Of a DNA stretch of 15,642 nucleotides, positions 6,651 through 15,085 are shown piece after piece. The translations under genes were made by a program, and so were the position numbers. The stretch is from Bdellovibrionales bacterium (lineage in GTDB: Bacteria > Bdellovibrionota_G > JALEGL01 > JAGRAY01), in contig JAGRAY010000024.1 of the NCBI GenBank assembly GCA_020434375.1, forward strand, positions 1 to 15,642, written 5' to 3'. Within the stretch, counting starts at the first letter, position 1. Each line of letters begins with the position of its first letter. Under the pieces are notes generated by a model. The model did not search any database. It saw nothing but the letters and a program-made list of their open reading frames with translations, and was not told the origin of the DNA.

Positions 6651-7987
6651 TTCTTTTTAGAAAACTCCTCAATCAGACGAACAAAATGCTCCCCTCTTTT
6701 TTCAAAGTTCTCATATTGGTCAAAACTGGAGTTGGCGGGGGAATATAGAATCGTTTCACTTTTTCCAACACTTTGTACGGCGCCTTTAAAAGCGTTATCC
6801 AGAGTTGAAAATACCTCCACCTCAACGCCCAGCAATTGGGATTTCATTTGTTCAGCGCATTCACCATACAAGAAAGCTTTTTTCGCTTTCTTTTTTAAAA
6901 TATCTGCAAGATCTCTGTAAGATGCATTTTTTGATCGCCCACCTGCAATATAAACAATAGACCCTGTTAATGCATTTAGTGCTTGGATAGACGACTCAGG
7001 TGTCGAACTTTTTGCATCGTTGAAAAATGTTATACCTCGATACTCTCCGACATTTTCTAGTCGATGTGGCAAACCCTTAAACGACTGAAGTTGCTTTTCA
7101 ATCACATCTTTAGGACAATCAATAGCTACGGCCATTGAAACTGCTGCAACCGTATTTTGAATATTGTGGTTACCCAATAGATTGAGGTTTTTAATGGAAA
7201 TAGTTCTACGATCCGGAAACACAATAGTCTGATCTTCCACATGAATAGGTGCGTGCTTTCGATTTTTCCAAGAAAACATCCATGTCGTAGCCTGAGTTCT
7301 TGCCCCAATAAATCGACAATCTTCGTCATCATCATTCAACACAGCTATATCTTCCTTAACCATATTCTGAAGAAGTTTTTCTTTTAAGGATGTGTAAGTG
7401 GCCATATTTCCATGGCGATCCAAATGATTTGGAGTCACATTCAATACACATGCAACCTTAGGATGAATAGATTCTGTTAATTCCATCTGAAAGGTTGAAA
7501 CTTCAAGAACAATGAAGTCGAAAGGTTTTTCGAGTGCTTCTACAAGAGGGGATCCGAAATTTCCTCCAATAAAAATTCTTTTTTTCCAACCCTGAAGAAT
7601 ATGAGTCAAAAGAGCTGTTGTAGTCGATTTACCATTGCTTCCAGTGATAGCGATCAAAGGCACTTGAACAAAATTTGTACAAAACTCAAGTTCGCTAATA
7701 GTTTGAATATCTCTTCGACGCGCATCAACGAGATAAGGTTTATAACAAGGAACACCAGGGCTTACTATCCATGTCTTGCATTCGGCGAGGCTTTCTGGAG
7801 AAAGCCGGCCTAGCTCTAAGTGAACGGGAATATCTTTAATTAACTTCAAACTATCTTTCAATTTGTCTTCAGACTTTTCATCGAAAACATAAATTTCTGC
7901 TTGTCGTGCATGAAGATATTTTACCAAAGAAGGCCCTGTTCTTAATCCAAGTCCAACGATTCCAATTTTTTGATTTTTTAGTTCCAT
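6647..7987 (-). CDS. murD: UDP-MurNAc-L-alanine--D-glutamate ligase
   Basis: MurD adds D-glutamate to UDP-MurNAc-L-Ala with ATP. The 446-residue product begins MELKNQKIGIVGLGLRTGPS, the dinucleotide-like UDP-binding loop. The ATPase domain has TGSNGKSTTT (115-124) and NVTPNHLDRHG (183-193), with the LEVSTFQ segment (161-167) typical of MurD. The C-terminal domain has FNDAKSSTPES (322-332), where the E. coli enzyme has a DSKATN motif, then AGGRSKN (348-354) and SPANSSFDQYENFEKRG (416-432). The last motif is diagnostic of MurD. The ATG at 7987 has GAGG 5 nt upstream and lies 2 nt after the mraY stop; an in-frame ATG at 8047 would run 58 nt into mraY and adds a tail outside the family pattern. 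Confidence 0.97.
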   Translation of the reverse strand: MELKNQKIGIVGLGLRTGPSLVKYLHARQAEIYVFDEKSEDKLKDSLKLIKDIPVHLELGRLSPESLAECKTWIVSPGVPCYKPYLVDARRRDIQTISELEFCTNFVQVPLIAITGSNGKSTTTALLTHILQGWKKRIFIGGNFGSPLVEALEKPFDFIVLEVSTFQMELTESIHPKVACVLNVTPNHLDRHGNMATYTSLKEKLLQNMVKEDIAVLNDDDEDCRFIGARTQATTWMFSWKNRKHAPIHVEDQTIVFPDRRTISIKNLNLLGNHNIQNTVAAVSMAVAIDCPKDVIEKQLQSFKGLPHRLENVGEYRGITFFNDAKSSTPESSIQALNALTGSIVYIAGGRSKNASYRDLADILKKKAKKAFLYGECAEQMKSQLLGVEVEVFSTLDNAFKGAVQSVGKSETILYSPANSSFDQYENFEKRGEHFVRLIEEFSKKK

Positions 7988-7989
7988 GA

Positions 7990-9063
7990 TTACCTCAATT
8001 TCAATGTAGTCAATGCCAAAATGGCTAGGATAATAGAAATGATCCAAAATCTGACAATCACTTTAGGCTCCATCCATCCTTTGAGTTCAAAGTGATGATG
8101 AAGAGGAGCCATTCGAAAAACTCTTTTTCCTGTGGTTTTAAATGAGATCACCTGAATCATGACACTTAATGTTTCTAGAACAAATACACCTCCAACAACT
8201 ATCAAGAGCAGTTCTTGTTTCACCATGATCGCAACAGTACCAATAGCCGCACCCAATGCTAGCGACCCAACGTCACCCATAAACACTTGAGCGGGATAAG
8301 TATTAAACCAAAGAAAACCAAGACCCGCACCTAACAAAGCTCCACAAAATATTGCAAGCTCTCCGGCGCCATTAACTTTTACAATTTGGAGATAGTCTGC
8401 AAATTTCTCATGCCCTGCAATGTACGCAAACAACATATAAGTCATAGCTGTTACCAATGCGGGTCCAATAGCCAAGCCATCTAGACCGTCTGTTAAGTTA
8501 ACTGCATTTGAAGCACCTACGATCACTAGACTTCCAAAAACTAAAAACATCCATATCGGCATTCTAAATGAAAGCTCTTTAAAAAATGGTATTTGAAGTG
8601 TTGTATCAAAATTGAAGTAGACCAGTGCAGCGCATACTATTAAGGATGCGCCTACCTGTAATTGAATCTTACTCTTCGCTAAAATCCCTTTTCGTCTTCG
8701 AACTTTATTGTAATCATCGAAAAATCCTATCAGTCCAAAACTAAGTGTACTGAAGGTGATAATCCAGGTGAGCTTTTCATCCCATCGAGCCCAAAGCAAA
8801 AATGATAACATAAGAGATATAGCGATCAATATTCCACCCATAGTAGGTGTGCCAGTTTTTACTTGGTGAGTTTTAGGAACATCTTCTCGAATATTATCCG
8901 ACCCCATTTGCATTTCTTTTAGTTTTCGAATAACCCACGGACCGAATAAAAAATTTATAAACAGCGCTGTTAGAATAGCCAGAAATAATCTAAAGCTAAT
9001 ATAGCGAAATACCCTGAGTGCTCCATAGGTCACATGCAATGGATATAATAAGTGATAAATCAT
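7990..9063 (-). CDS. mraY: Phospho-MurNAc-pentapeptide transferase (MraY)
   Basis: MraY moves phospho-MurNAc-pentapeptide from UDP to undecaprenyl phosphate in the inner membrane, making lipid I. The 357-residue protein has about ten membrane segments and starts MIYHLLYPLH, the usual MraY opening. Landmarks: REDVPKTHQVKTGTPTMGG (59-77); FFDDYNK (114-120) with the Asp pair; NLTDGLDGLA (189-198) with Asp192 and Asp195; FMGDVGSLALG (261-271) with Asp264, a Mg ligand region; and APLHHHFELKGW (319-330) with the His triad that contacts the nucleotide. Every catalytic residue expected is present. The ATG overlaps the murF stop as ATGA, with AAGGA close upstream (4 nt). Confidence 0.98.
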   Translation of the reverse strand: MIYHLLYPLHVTYGALRVFRYISFRLFLAILTALFINFLFGPWVIRKLKEMQMGSDNIREDVPKTHQVKTGTPTMGGILIAISLMLSFLLWARWDEKLTWIITFSTLSFGLIGFFDDYNKVRRRKGILAKSKIQLQVGASLIVCAALVYFNFDTTLQIPFFKELSFRMPIWMFLVFGSLVIVGASNAVNLTDGLDGLAIGPALVTAMTYMLFAYIAGHEKFADYLQIVKVNGAGELAIFCGALLGAGLGFLWFNTYPAQVFMGDVGSLALGAAIGTVAIMVKQELLLIVVGGVFVLETLSVMIQVISFKTTGKRVFRMAPLHHHFELKGWMEPKVIVRFWIISIILAILALTTLKLR

Positions 9064-10478
9064 CGATTCCTTTCGATGGGCAACTTTAGTTTCAATGCTT
9101 CTGAGAAATATTCCATTTGACTTCCTCGTGACCCTTTTACTAAAAGCGTATCGCCACGTTGCAAATCCCGCATCAGTGACACAAGCATTTCATCTCTGTC
9201 GGTGAATACATAGCTAAACTTAGATTTCATACCTGCATTTATTGCTCCAGACGCGTAGTCTTTTGCGAATTCTCCTATAGCAAATAGAAGATTCACACCT
9301 TGTTCAAAAGCACTTCGTCCCACTTCTTGATGAAATGTTCTGCTGTATGAACCCAATTCTTTCATATCCCCAAGTAAGACAATTTTTCGACCTGGATGTT
9401 CTTCGCACATAGCCTTAATTGCTCCCTTCATTGAATCGGGATTCGCATTATAGGTGTCATCTATTAATGTAATCCCTCTTCCAAGAGTTAATTTGACATA
9501 TCGCTTATCTGGCCAGCTTATTTGATCTATACCAGTCTGTATTACTTCATGTGGAACACCACATATTAAAGCTACTCCTAAGGCACATATTAAGTTAGCC
9601 CTGGAGTAATCATTACCAAACGGACCGCAAAGATTTAAAATGCTTTCCCCGTATTTAATATTCAATTGTATTCGACTCGAGTCCAACTTCCCTATCTTTG
9701 TAAGTGAAATATCAGCTTTTCGATCTGGTTTCATCGAAACATAAATTTTCTTAACTTTGATTTGGTTGGCTATTTTTTCAATCCGGGGATCATCTAAATT
9801 CACAATAGCTGTTCCATGAGAAGATAAATTTTCAAATAGTTCAGCTTTTGCTCTTGCTATAGCCTCAATAGAACCAAGCTCGCCAATATGTGCATGACCA
9901 ATATTTGTGATAACTCCAATGTCTGGTTTTGCTATTTGACAATAGTTTTCTATTTCACCCTGATGGTTCATTCCCATTTCTAACACGGCTAATTCGTGAC
10001 TATTTTTTATCATTAAAAGTGTTAAGGGAATGCCCAGGTGATTGTTCCATGTTCCAGGAGATTTGATCGTTTGAACGTGGGCGCTTAAAATAGAATAAAT
10101 GATTTCTTTGGTTGTTGTCTTTCCGTTGGATCCGGTAATCGCTATTATTTTTTTTCCCCAATCTGTACGCCAACAACTAGCCAGCTCTACAAGTGCCGCA
10201 TAGGTATCTTTAACTTTAATAGAAATTCCCTTACCAGTAACATTTTCACTTACAACGACCGCTCGAGCACCTTTTTCCAAGGCATCTTCTACAAATCGAT
10301 GGCCATCGCGTTCGCCTTTAAGAGCAAAAAATAAATCACCAGGAAGAATTGCCCTTGAATCTAGACAAACTCCAGTAATATGAGGAATTTTTAAACTCAA
10401 GATTTGTGCATCATTAAATACTCTGCCTAGGTAATCTAGCGAAAGGTTAACGTCGACTCGAAGTGGATACTTAGTCAT
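9060..10478 (-). CDS. murF: UDP-MurNAc-tripeptide--D-alanyl-D-alanine ligase
   Basis: MurF adds D-Ala-D-Ala, made by Ddl, to the UDP-MurNAc-tripeptide, finishing the cytoplasmic precursor. The product has 472 residues. The N-terminal domain holds DSRAILPGDLFFALKGERDG (40-59), shared with MurE. The ATPase domain has TGSNGKTTTKE (115-125), WNNHLGIPLTLL (144-155), EMGMNHQGEI (167-176) and NIGHAHIGELGS (192-203). The C-terminal domain has IDDTYNANPDSMK (339-351), LGDMKELG (369-376) and VKGSRGSQMEY (447-457). WNNxxGxPLTLL, YNANPDS and KGSRGxxME separate MurF from MurE. The ATG overlaps the murE stop as ATGA; AGGG lies 8 nt upstream. Where many relatives have a GR pair before the YNANP motif, this protein has PDKRYVK (323-329). 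Confidence 0.97.
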   Translation of the reverse strand: MTKYPLRVDVNLSLDYLGRVFNDAQILSLKIPHITGVCLDSRAILPGDLFFALKGERDGHRFVEDALEKGARAVVVSENVTGKGISIKVKDTYAALVELASCWRTDWGKKIIAITGSNGKTTTKEIIYSILSAHVQTIKSPGTWNNHLGIPLTLLMIKNSHELAVLEMGMNHQGEIENYCQIAKPDIGVITNIGHAHIGELGSIEAIARAKAELFENLSSHGTAIVNLDDPRIEKIANQIKVKKIYVSMKPDRKADISLTKIGKLDSSRIQLNIKYGESILNLCGPFGNDYSRANLICALGVALICGVPHEVIQTGIDQISWPDKRYVKLTLGRGITLIDDTYNANPDSMKGAIKAMCEEHPGRKIVLLGDMKELGSYSRTFHQEVGRSAFEQGVNLLFAIGEFAKDYASGAINAGMKSKFSYVFTDRDEMLVSLMRDLQRGDTLLVKGSRGSQMEYFSEALKLKLPIERNR

Positions 10479-11953
10479 ACATGAATCCCTTCAAGGATTT
10501 CCTTGGCAACCAGGCGATCATCAAATGATAAAAACTGACCTCCAACCTCCTGATATACTTCGTGACCTTTTCCTGTAATGATTACCATATCCATAGGATC
10601 AGCTAATTGAATTCCTTTTCGTATGGCCTCTCGCCTATCTAGAATCGTATACACTTCAAGATTAGACTCTTTTGAAAGTCCTTCAAGAGTGTCCTCAATA
10701 ATGCTTTGAGGAGACTCCGATCTTGGATTATCTATCGTGACAATCGCAACTGCTGCGAAATTTTCGACGGCTCTCATCATTTTGGGTCGCTTGCTCTTAT
10801 CTCGATCTCCGCCGCAACCAAAAACTACAATAAGGCGGCCTTCACAAATTTTCTTAAGTGTTGACAAAACATTTGTCATCGCATCATCTGTATGTGCATA
10901 GTCTACAAATACATTGAGATCTGCATTGGACGGAATCCTTTCTAATCGACCTGGCACAACAGAGAATTTTGTCAGAGCTGACTCGATATCTTTGGGATGA
11001 ACACCTAACTTACAAGCAACCGTTGTCGCCGCAATTAAGTTGGATGCATTGTATGCTCCAAGCAATTTTGATTTTAGTTGAATCGGCTGTCCATCAACAA
11101 CCAATTCAAGTGAAATTCCATTAGCACCTACATCAATCATTAAAGGCTTTACTGAGGCCTTTGATTTTGGGCTAATCGAATATGAAACAGAGGGCGCGAT
11201 GTTGCTTTTTGCCCACTCTTTTCCAAACACATCGTCATGATTAAAAATCGCCCATTTATTTTGTTTTTGTGAACTCGCAAGCAGCTGAGTAAATAACTGT
11301 TTTTTAATATTAGCGTAGTTGGTCATGGTCCCATGGTGATCAAGATGATCTTGGGTTAAGTTCGTAAAAACACATACATCAAAATTAATGCTGTTGAGTC
11401 TTCCAAATTCAATTCCATGAGAAGAACATTCAATCACAACATGAGATACCTCTGAGGATCTCATTTTACTCAAAAGCTCTTGAAGCTCCGGAGCCTCAGG
11501 CGTTGTTCTCTCAGATTTTTGGGTTTTACCACTCCACCGATAGTCAACCGTGCCAATATAGCCTGAATTCAAACCAGCCTCTCGAAGAATAGCGTCTATA
11601 AGAAAAGCCACTGTTGTTTTTCCATTAGTACCGGTAACACCTATAATCGTCATAGATTTTGAAGGGTGACCATACACAGCCGATGAAATGGGGCCTAAGT
11701 GCTCTCTTACATTTTTGACAACAATTAAAGGAACTGAGCAATCGACATGAACCTCAGAGATAACAGCCTTTGCACCATATTCAATGGCTTGCTGTATAAA
11801 ACAATGGCCATCAAACTTTTTCCCTTTGAGCGCCACGAACAGGCTATCTGGAGCAATTTTTCTATAATCCATTGATATACTCTTAATATCTGCAGACAGA
11901 TCTTTGCTATTTACATCACAGGGCATGACATCTAATAATTCGCGTAGTATCAA
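10475..11953 (-). CDS. murE: UDP-MurNAc-L-Ala-D-Glu--meso-diaminopimelate ligase
   Basis: MurE adds the third stem residue. DNPR (408-411) is the motif of the meso-diaminopimelate enzymes, so the wall is inferred to be DAP type. The 492-residue product shows DSLFVALKGKKFDGH (36-50), GVTGTNGKTT (105-114), TTPEAPELQ (150-158), ECSSHGIEFGR (175-185), TNLTQDHLDHHGTM (197-210), a probable carbamylated Lys217 in YANIKKQLF, DYAHTDDAM (351-359), GCGGDRDKSKRP (379-390) and TGKGHE (460-465). The start is TTG at 11953, overlapping the ftsI stop as TTGA; it gives MILRELLD, matching the family's usual opening. AAGG lies a distant 10 nt upstream. The next ATG (11926) would remove this conserved opening. 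HTDDA replaces the more common HTPDA. Confidence 0.97.
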   Translation of the reverse strand: MILRELLDVMPCDVNSKDLSADIKSISMDYRKIAPDSLFVALKGKKFDGHCFIQQAIEYGAKAVISEVHVDCSVPLIVVKNVREHLGPISSAVYGHPSKSMTIIGVTGTNGKTTVAFLIDAILREAGLNSGYIGTVDYRWSGKTQKSERTTPEAPELQELLSKMRSSEVSHVVIECSSHGIEFGRLNSINFDVCVFTNLTQDHLDHHGTMTNYANIKKQLFTQLLASSQKQNKWAIFNHDDVFGKEWAKSNIAPSVSYSISPKSKASVKPLMIDVGANGISLELVVDGQPIQLKSKLLGAYNASNLIAATTVACKLGVHPKDIESALTKFSVVPGRLERIPSNADLNVFVDYAHTDDAMTNVLSTLKKICEGRLIVVFGCGGDRDKSKRPKMMRAVENFAAVAIVTIDNPRSESPQSIIEDTLEGLSKESNLEVYTILDRREAIRKGIQLADPMDMVIITGKGHEVYQEVGGQFLSFDDRLVAKEILEGIHV

Positions 11954-13914
11954 TGGAAACGCGCCTTACTAGGATTTTCAAAAATAACCTTCATCGCGTT
12001 CTTTCTTGGAAGTTTTTCTTGTCGTACTGCAATGCCACTGCCCACCATCATAAGATCAATTGAAAGCTCATTGGCACGCCTCATAACCTCTCGCATTGTA
12101 AGTCCTCGCATATCGGGAAAACCTGCACGTATTTCCCCATCTACCGAATTGATCTTATCTGCCTTGCTTGGGTCTTCTCTAGATTTCGAGCGATGTTCAG
12201 CCACTTGCAAGGACGTCGTAGGTTCCACGCCCCAATAGGCTAATGATTCACTGACAATATTTTTAAATACAGGCCCCGCTAATTCGCCACCATGTTCTGA
12301 ACCTTTAGGCTCTCGAAATACGAAAACACCGACAAGACGCGGCCGATCTGAAGGTGCAAACCCAACAAAAGAACTATTAACCAACTTTGAAGAGTACGAA
12401 CCTGTGTCGTCAATAACCTGAGCCGTTCCCGTTTTTCCGGCGACAGTAAATCCATCAATTTTTGCTCTTGCACCTGTTCCGTTATCCTCAACAACTGCTT
12501 CCATCCATCGAGTCAGAAGTTTGACTGTACGCGGCTCGAGTATTCGCTTCGAGTCATGAGGTATATCATCAGAAGAAACTAAATATTTTTCAGTTCCGTC
12601 TCTTAGAACAATTTTTTCAATAAGTTTAGGTCGGATTTGATAGCCTCCGTTAGCAATAATGGAGAGAGCCGTAGCCATTTGAATACCTGTAACGCCGATA
12701 CCTTGCCCAAAAGAAATATTAGCTAGATCAATGGGTTTCCATTTTGACGTTGAACTTAACAAACCACGACTTTCCATAGGAAACGAAACTCCCGTTCGCT
12801 CACCAAAACCCATTCTGCGAATAGTTTGATCTAACCTCTCGGGTCCTAAATCTAATCCGATTCGAGCAACTCCGACATTACTTGAATATTTCAAAATGCC
12901 GGCTGGTGATAGAATGTCTTTTTTGATCACATTGCGAATAATTTTTCTGCCAATTTTTAAACTACCCTCACGACAGTCAAAAAGCTGTCTTTCTGAAATT
13001 AAATGGTGTTCCAACGCGGCAGCCATCGTAAAAATCTTAAATGTCGAACCTGGTTCAAAAACATCGACAAGTGCCTGATTTTTCCATTGCTTGGGCGTAG
13101 CATCTTCCATACGGTTTAAATTTACGAATGGATAAGAAGCCATTGCATAGATACGACCAGAAAATGGATCCATCACCACGCCAATCGCCGACTTTGATTG
13201 TGACTCTATAGCTGCCTTTTTAATTTCTCTTTCAGTGATATGCTGAATAGCTGCATCAATTGTGAGATAAATATCAGCGCCTTCTTTACCTTCCTGAATA
13301 TTTGAATCAGCAGAAAAGATCGCTCGCCCTCTGGCATCTTTTTCCGAAGTGATGGTTGTATCTCGAGTATCGAGATACTTATTATACATAGCTTCTACTC
13401 CATCTACACCCCGTCCCTGCCGGTTAACCACACCGAGAACTTGCGCTGCAAGCTCTCGCTCAGGATAAAATCGTTTCCACTCGTCCGTAACATAAACACC
13501 ATCAATGTCTTCGAATGGTTCCCTAGGAATTGTCGGATCTAAATGCCTTTTGATCCATGCAAAACGCGTAGATCCTTTTTTGAGTCTTTTGTTGACATAA
13601 TTTTCGTTCACTTTCAGCAATAAAGCTAGTCGTCGAATATCTCGTCGAGAATCTTTTAAGATATAAGGATCAGCAAATACCGAAGGTACCTTAGCACTTA
13701 AAGCTAACTCTCGCCCTTGAGAATCAAAAATACTTCCTCGTCGCAAAGACAATTTAGCAGAATACTGAACTTGACGTTCTTTGAGACGAACAACTCTTTC
13801 ATCTGTGCTCATATGAAGCTGCCAAACACGAAGAGACAAAACGAAATAACCTGCCAAAAATACAACCATGCAGGCAAAAAGACGGTGCTTTCTGGAGGTT
13901 TCTTTAGACTTCAT
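11950..13914 (-). CDS. ftsI: Septal transpeptidase FtsI (class B PBP) with C-terminal PASTA-like domain
   Basis: FtsI crosslinks septal peptidoglycan made by FtsW. The 654-residue product has a short cytoplasmic tail, one membrane segment (about 11-31), and a pedestal/dimerisation domain beginning RRGSIFDSQGRELA (58-71) and continuing to about 210. The transpeptidase domain has the active site EPGSTFK (287-293, Ser290), the SSN motif at 344-346 and AGKTGTAQV (492-500). After it a linker rich in Lys, Asp and Ser (about 565-597) leads to one PASTA-like domain (about 598-650: GFPDMRGLTMREVMRRA, then a glycine turn at GSGIAVRQE). E. coli FtsI lacks PASTA. The ATG overlaps the ftsL stop as ATGA. 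Shine-Dalgarno is weak (GTGAG at 5 nt). The position before murE supports FtsI rather than PBP2. Confidence 0.96.
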   Translation of the reverse strand: MKSKETSRKHRLFACMVVFLAGYFVLSLRVWQLHMSTDERVVRLKERQVQYSAKLSLRRGSIFDSQGRELALSAKVPSVFADPYILKDSRRDIRRLALLLKVNENYVNKRLKKGSTRFAWIKRHLDPTIPREPFEDIDGVYVTDEWKRFYPERELAAQVLGVVNRQGRGVDGVEAMYNKYLDTRDTTITSEKDARGRAIFSADSNIQEGKEGADIYLTIDAAIQHITEREIKKAAIESQSKSAIGVVMDPFSGRIYAMASYPFVNLNRMEDATPKQWKNQALVDVFEPGSTFKIFTMAAALEHHLISERQLFDCREGSLKIGRKIIRNVIKKDILSPAGILKYSSNVGVARIGLDLGPERLDQTIRRMGFGERTGVSFPMESRGLLSSTSKWKPIDLANISFGQGIGVTGIQMATALSIIANGGYQIRPKLIEKIVLRDGTEKYLVSSDDIPHDSKRILEPRTVKLLTRWMEAVVEDNGTGARAKIDGFTVAGKTGTAQVIDDTGSYSSKLVNSSFVGFAPSDRPRLVGVFVFREPKGSEHGGELAGPVFKNIVSESLAYWGVEPTTSLQVAEHRSKSREDPSKADKINSVDGEIRAGFPDMRGLTMREVMRRANELSIDLMMVGSGIAVRQEKLPRKNAMKVIFENPSKARFH

Positions 13915-14189
13915 TGAGACTCACTAACCTCAAGATTAATGGTTTCTAAATCATGTCTTCTTTTCAAGCCAAGCTCTCTTGAAGCAATAGCTTCGACGCG
14001 AGCGGGACTTTTTAAAACAGCCAGCTCAAGTGAAAGATCTTGTTTTTTCTGCTCAAGATCTTTATGAATTTGCTGGGCTTTTGTCAGTTTATAACTTAGT
14101 TCAACCAACAAAAATCGCGATCGGACATATAAAACAGAAAACACAAGCGTAATGATCGCCATGAGAATCATGAAAGGTCGCTTACCCAT
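13911..14189 (-). CDS. ftsL: Cell division protein FtsL
   Basis: FtsL is a small bitopic protein that, with FtsB, binds FtsQ and activates FtsW-FtsI. The 92-residue product has a short basic N-terminus, one membrane segment (about 6-22), then a probable coiled coil (about 28-60: repeated Leu/Ile spacing through LSYKLTKAQQIHKDLEQKK). It ends with SPARVEAIASRELGLKRR (61-78), the motif typical of FtsL/DivIC-type proteins. Primary sequence of the family is poorly conserved, so the call rests on size, topology, this motif and its place between rsmH and ftsI. The ATG at 14189 overlaps the rsmH stop by 8 nt and has GGAG 7 nt upstream. Confidence 0.92.
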   Translation of the reverse strand: MGKRPFMILMAIITLVFSVLYVRSRFLLVELSYKLTKAQQIHKDLEQKKQDLSLELAVLKSPARVEAIASRELGLKRRHDLETINLEVSESQ

Positions 14190-15084
14190 TTATTTTCTCC
14201 AATACTTCTACCGCTCTTAACTTTGCGCTACGCGATCGAGGATTATTTTTGATTTCATCGCGACTTGGAGTTACTGGCTTTTTTGTCAAAACGCTCACTC
14301 GCTTTAGCCTCGAAGCATTTTTAAACTCATTTTTTACGATACGATCTTCTAAAGAATGAAATGTGATAACAGCTATTCTTGCACCAGCGGGCAATAGCGA
14401 AACCAGGCTAAGAAGTCCCAGCCTTAACTCTTCTAGTTCATTGTTAACGACTATTCTCAATGCTTGAAATGTTTTGGTTGCAGGATGGAGTCGACCGGTT
14501 CGCTTAGAAGCACTTTCAATAATGCGCACGAAATCCGAAGTGGTTTGTAATTCATTTTTTCTTTTTGCATCTGTGATAGCCCTAGCAATTTTTCGAGAAT
14601 TTCGCTCTTCTCCGTAAACATAAATTAGATCCGCGATTTCTTTTTCTGACAATTGTTGAAGAACCTCTTTAGCTGTTAAACCAGAAGACTCATCCATTCG
14701 CATATCAAGCTGCGACTCTTGCAGAAAAGAAAAGCCTCGCTGCTTGTCATTCAGTTGATCTGTGGAAAGCCCAGCATCAAACATGGCACCATTTAATGTG
14801 ATGTCTTTATGCTGATGAATCACACGGTCGACATCTTTGAAGTTATTTTTTACGTAACGTATACGGTCGTTATATTCCGAAAGCTTTACCTTTGATCTTT
14901 TCAAAGCACTGGAATCTCGGTCACATGCAATGACCAATCCGTCTGGTGATGTTTTTGTTAAGATGGCTTCAGTGTGCCCGCCACCACCAAGTGAAAGATC
15001 AAGAAAGTTTTTTCCCGGACCAACATTTAAGAATGTTAAAATTTCGTTGACCATGATCGGTACGTGCTTAGAAATCTCTGACAC
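14182..15084 (-). CDS. rsmH: 16S rRNA (cytosine-1402-N4)-methyltransferase RsmH (MraW)
   Basis: RsmH methylates N4 of C1402 in the decoding centre of 16S rRNA using S-adenosylmethionine. With the start used here the product has 300 residues, normal for the family. Landmarks: KHVPIMVNEIL (6-16); FLDLSLGGGGHTEAIL (27-42), the SAM-binding loop; DAGLSTDQL (103-111); RGFSF (116-120) and LDMRMD (126-131); RLHPATKTFQALRIVVNNE (198-216); TFHSLEDRIVK (241-251); NPRSRSAKLRA (281-291). The start is GTG at 15084, one base after the mraZ stop (TAA-T-GTG), with GGGG 7 nt upstream. Upstream in-frame ATGs at 15111 and 15183 lie inside mraZ and would add sequence unlike the family. Its role next to mraZ is conserved across bacteria. 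Confidence 0.96.
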   Translation of the reverse strand: MSEISKHVPIMVNEILTFLNVGPGKNFLDLSLGGGGHTEAILTKTSPDGLVIACDRDSSALKRSKVKLSEYNDRIRYVKNNFKDVDRVIHQHKDITLNGAMFDAGLSTDQLNDKQRGFSFLQESQLDMRMDESSGLTAKEVLQQLSEKEIADLIYVYGEERNSRKIARAITDAKRKNELQTTSDFVRIIESASKRTGRLHPATKTFQALRIVVNNELEELRLGLLSLVSLLPAGARIAVITFHSLEDRIVKNEFKNASRLKRVSVLTKKPVTPSRDEIKNNPRSRSAKLRAVEVLEKING

Positions 15085-15085
15085 A

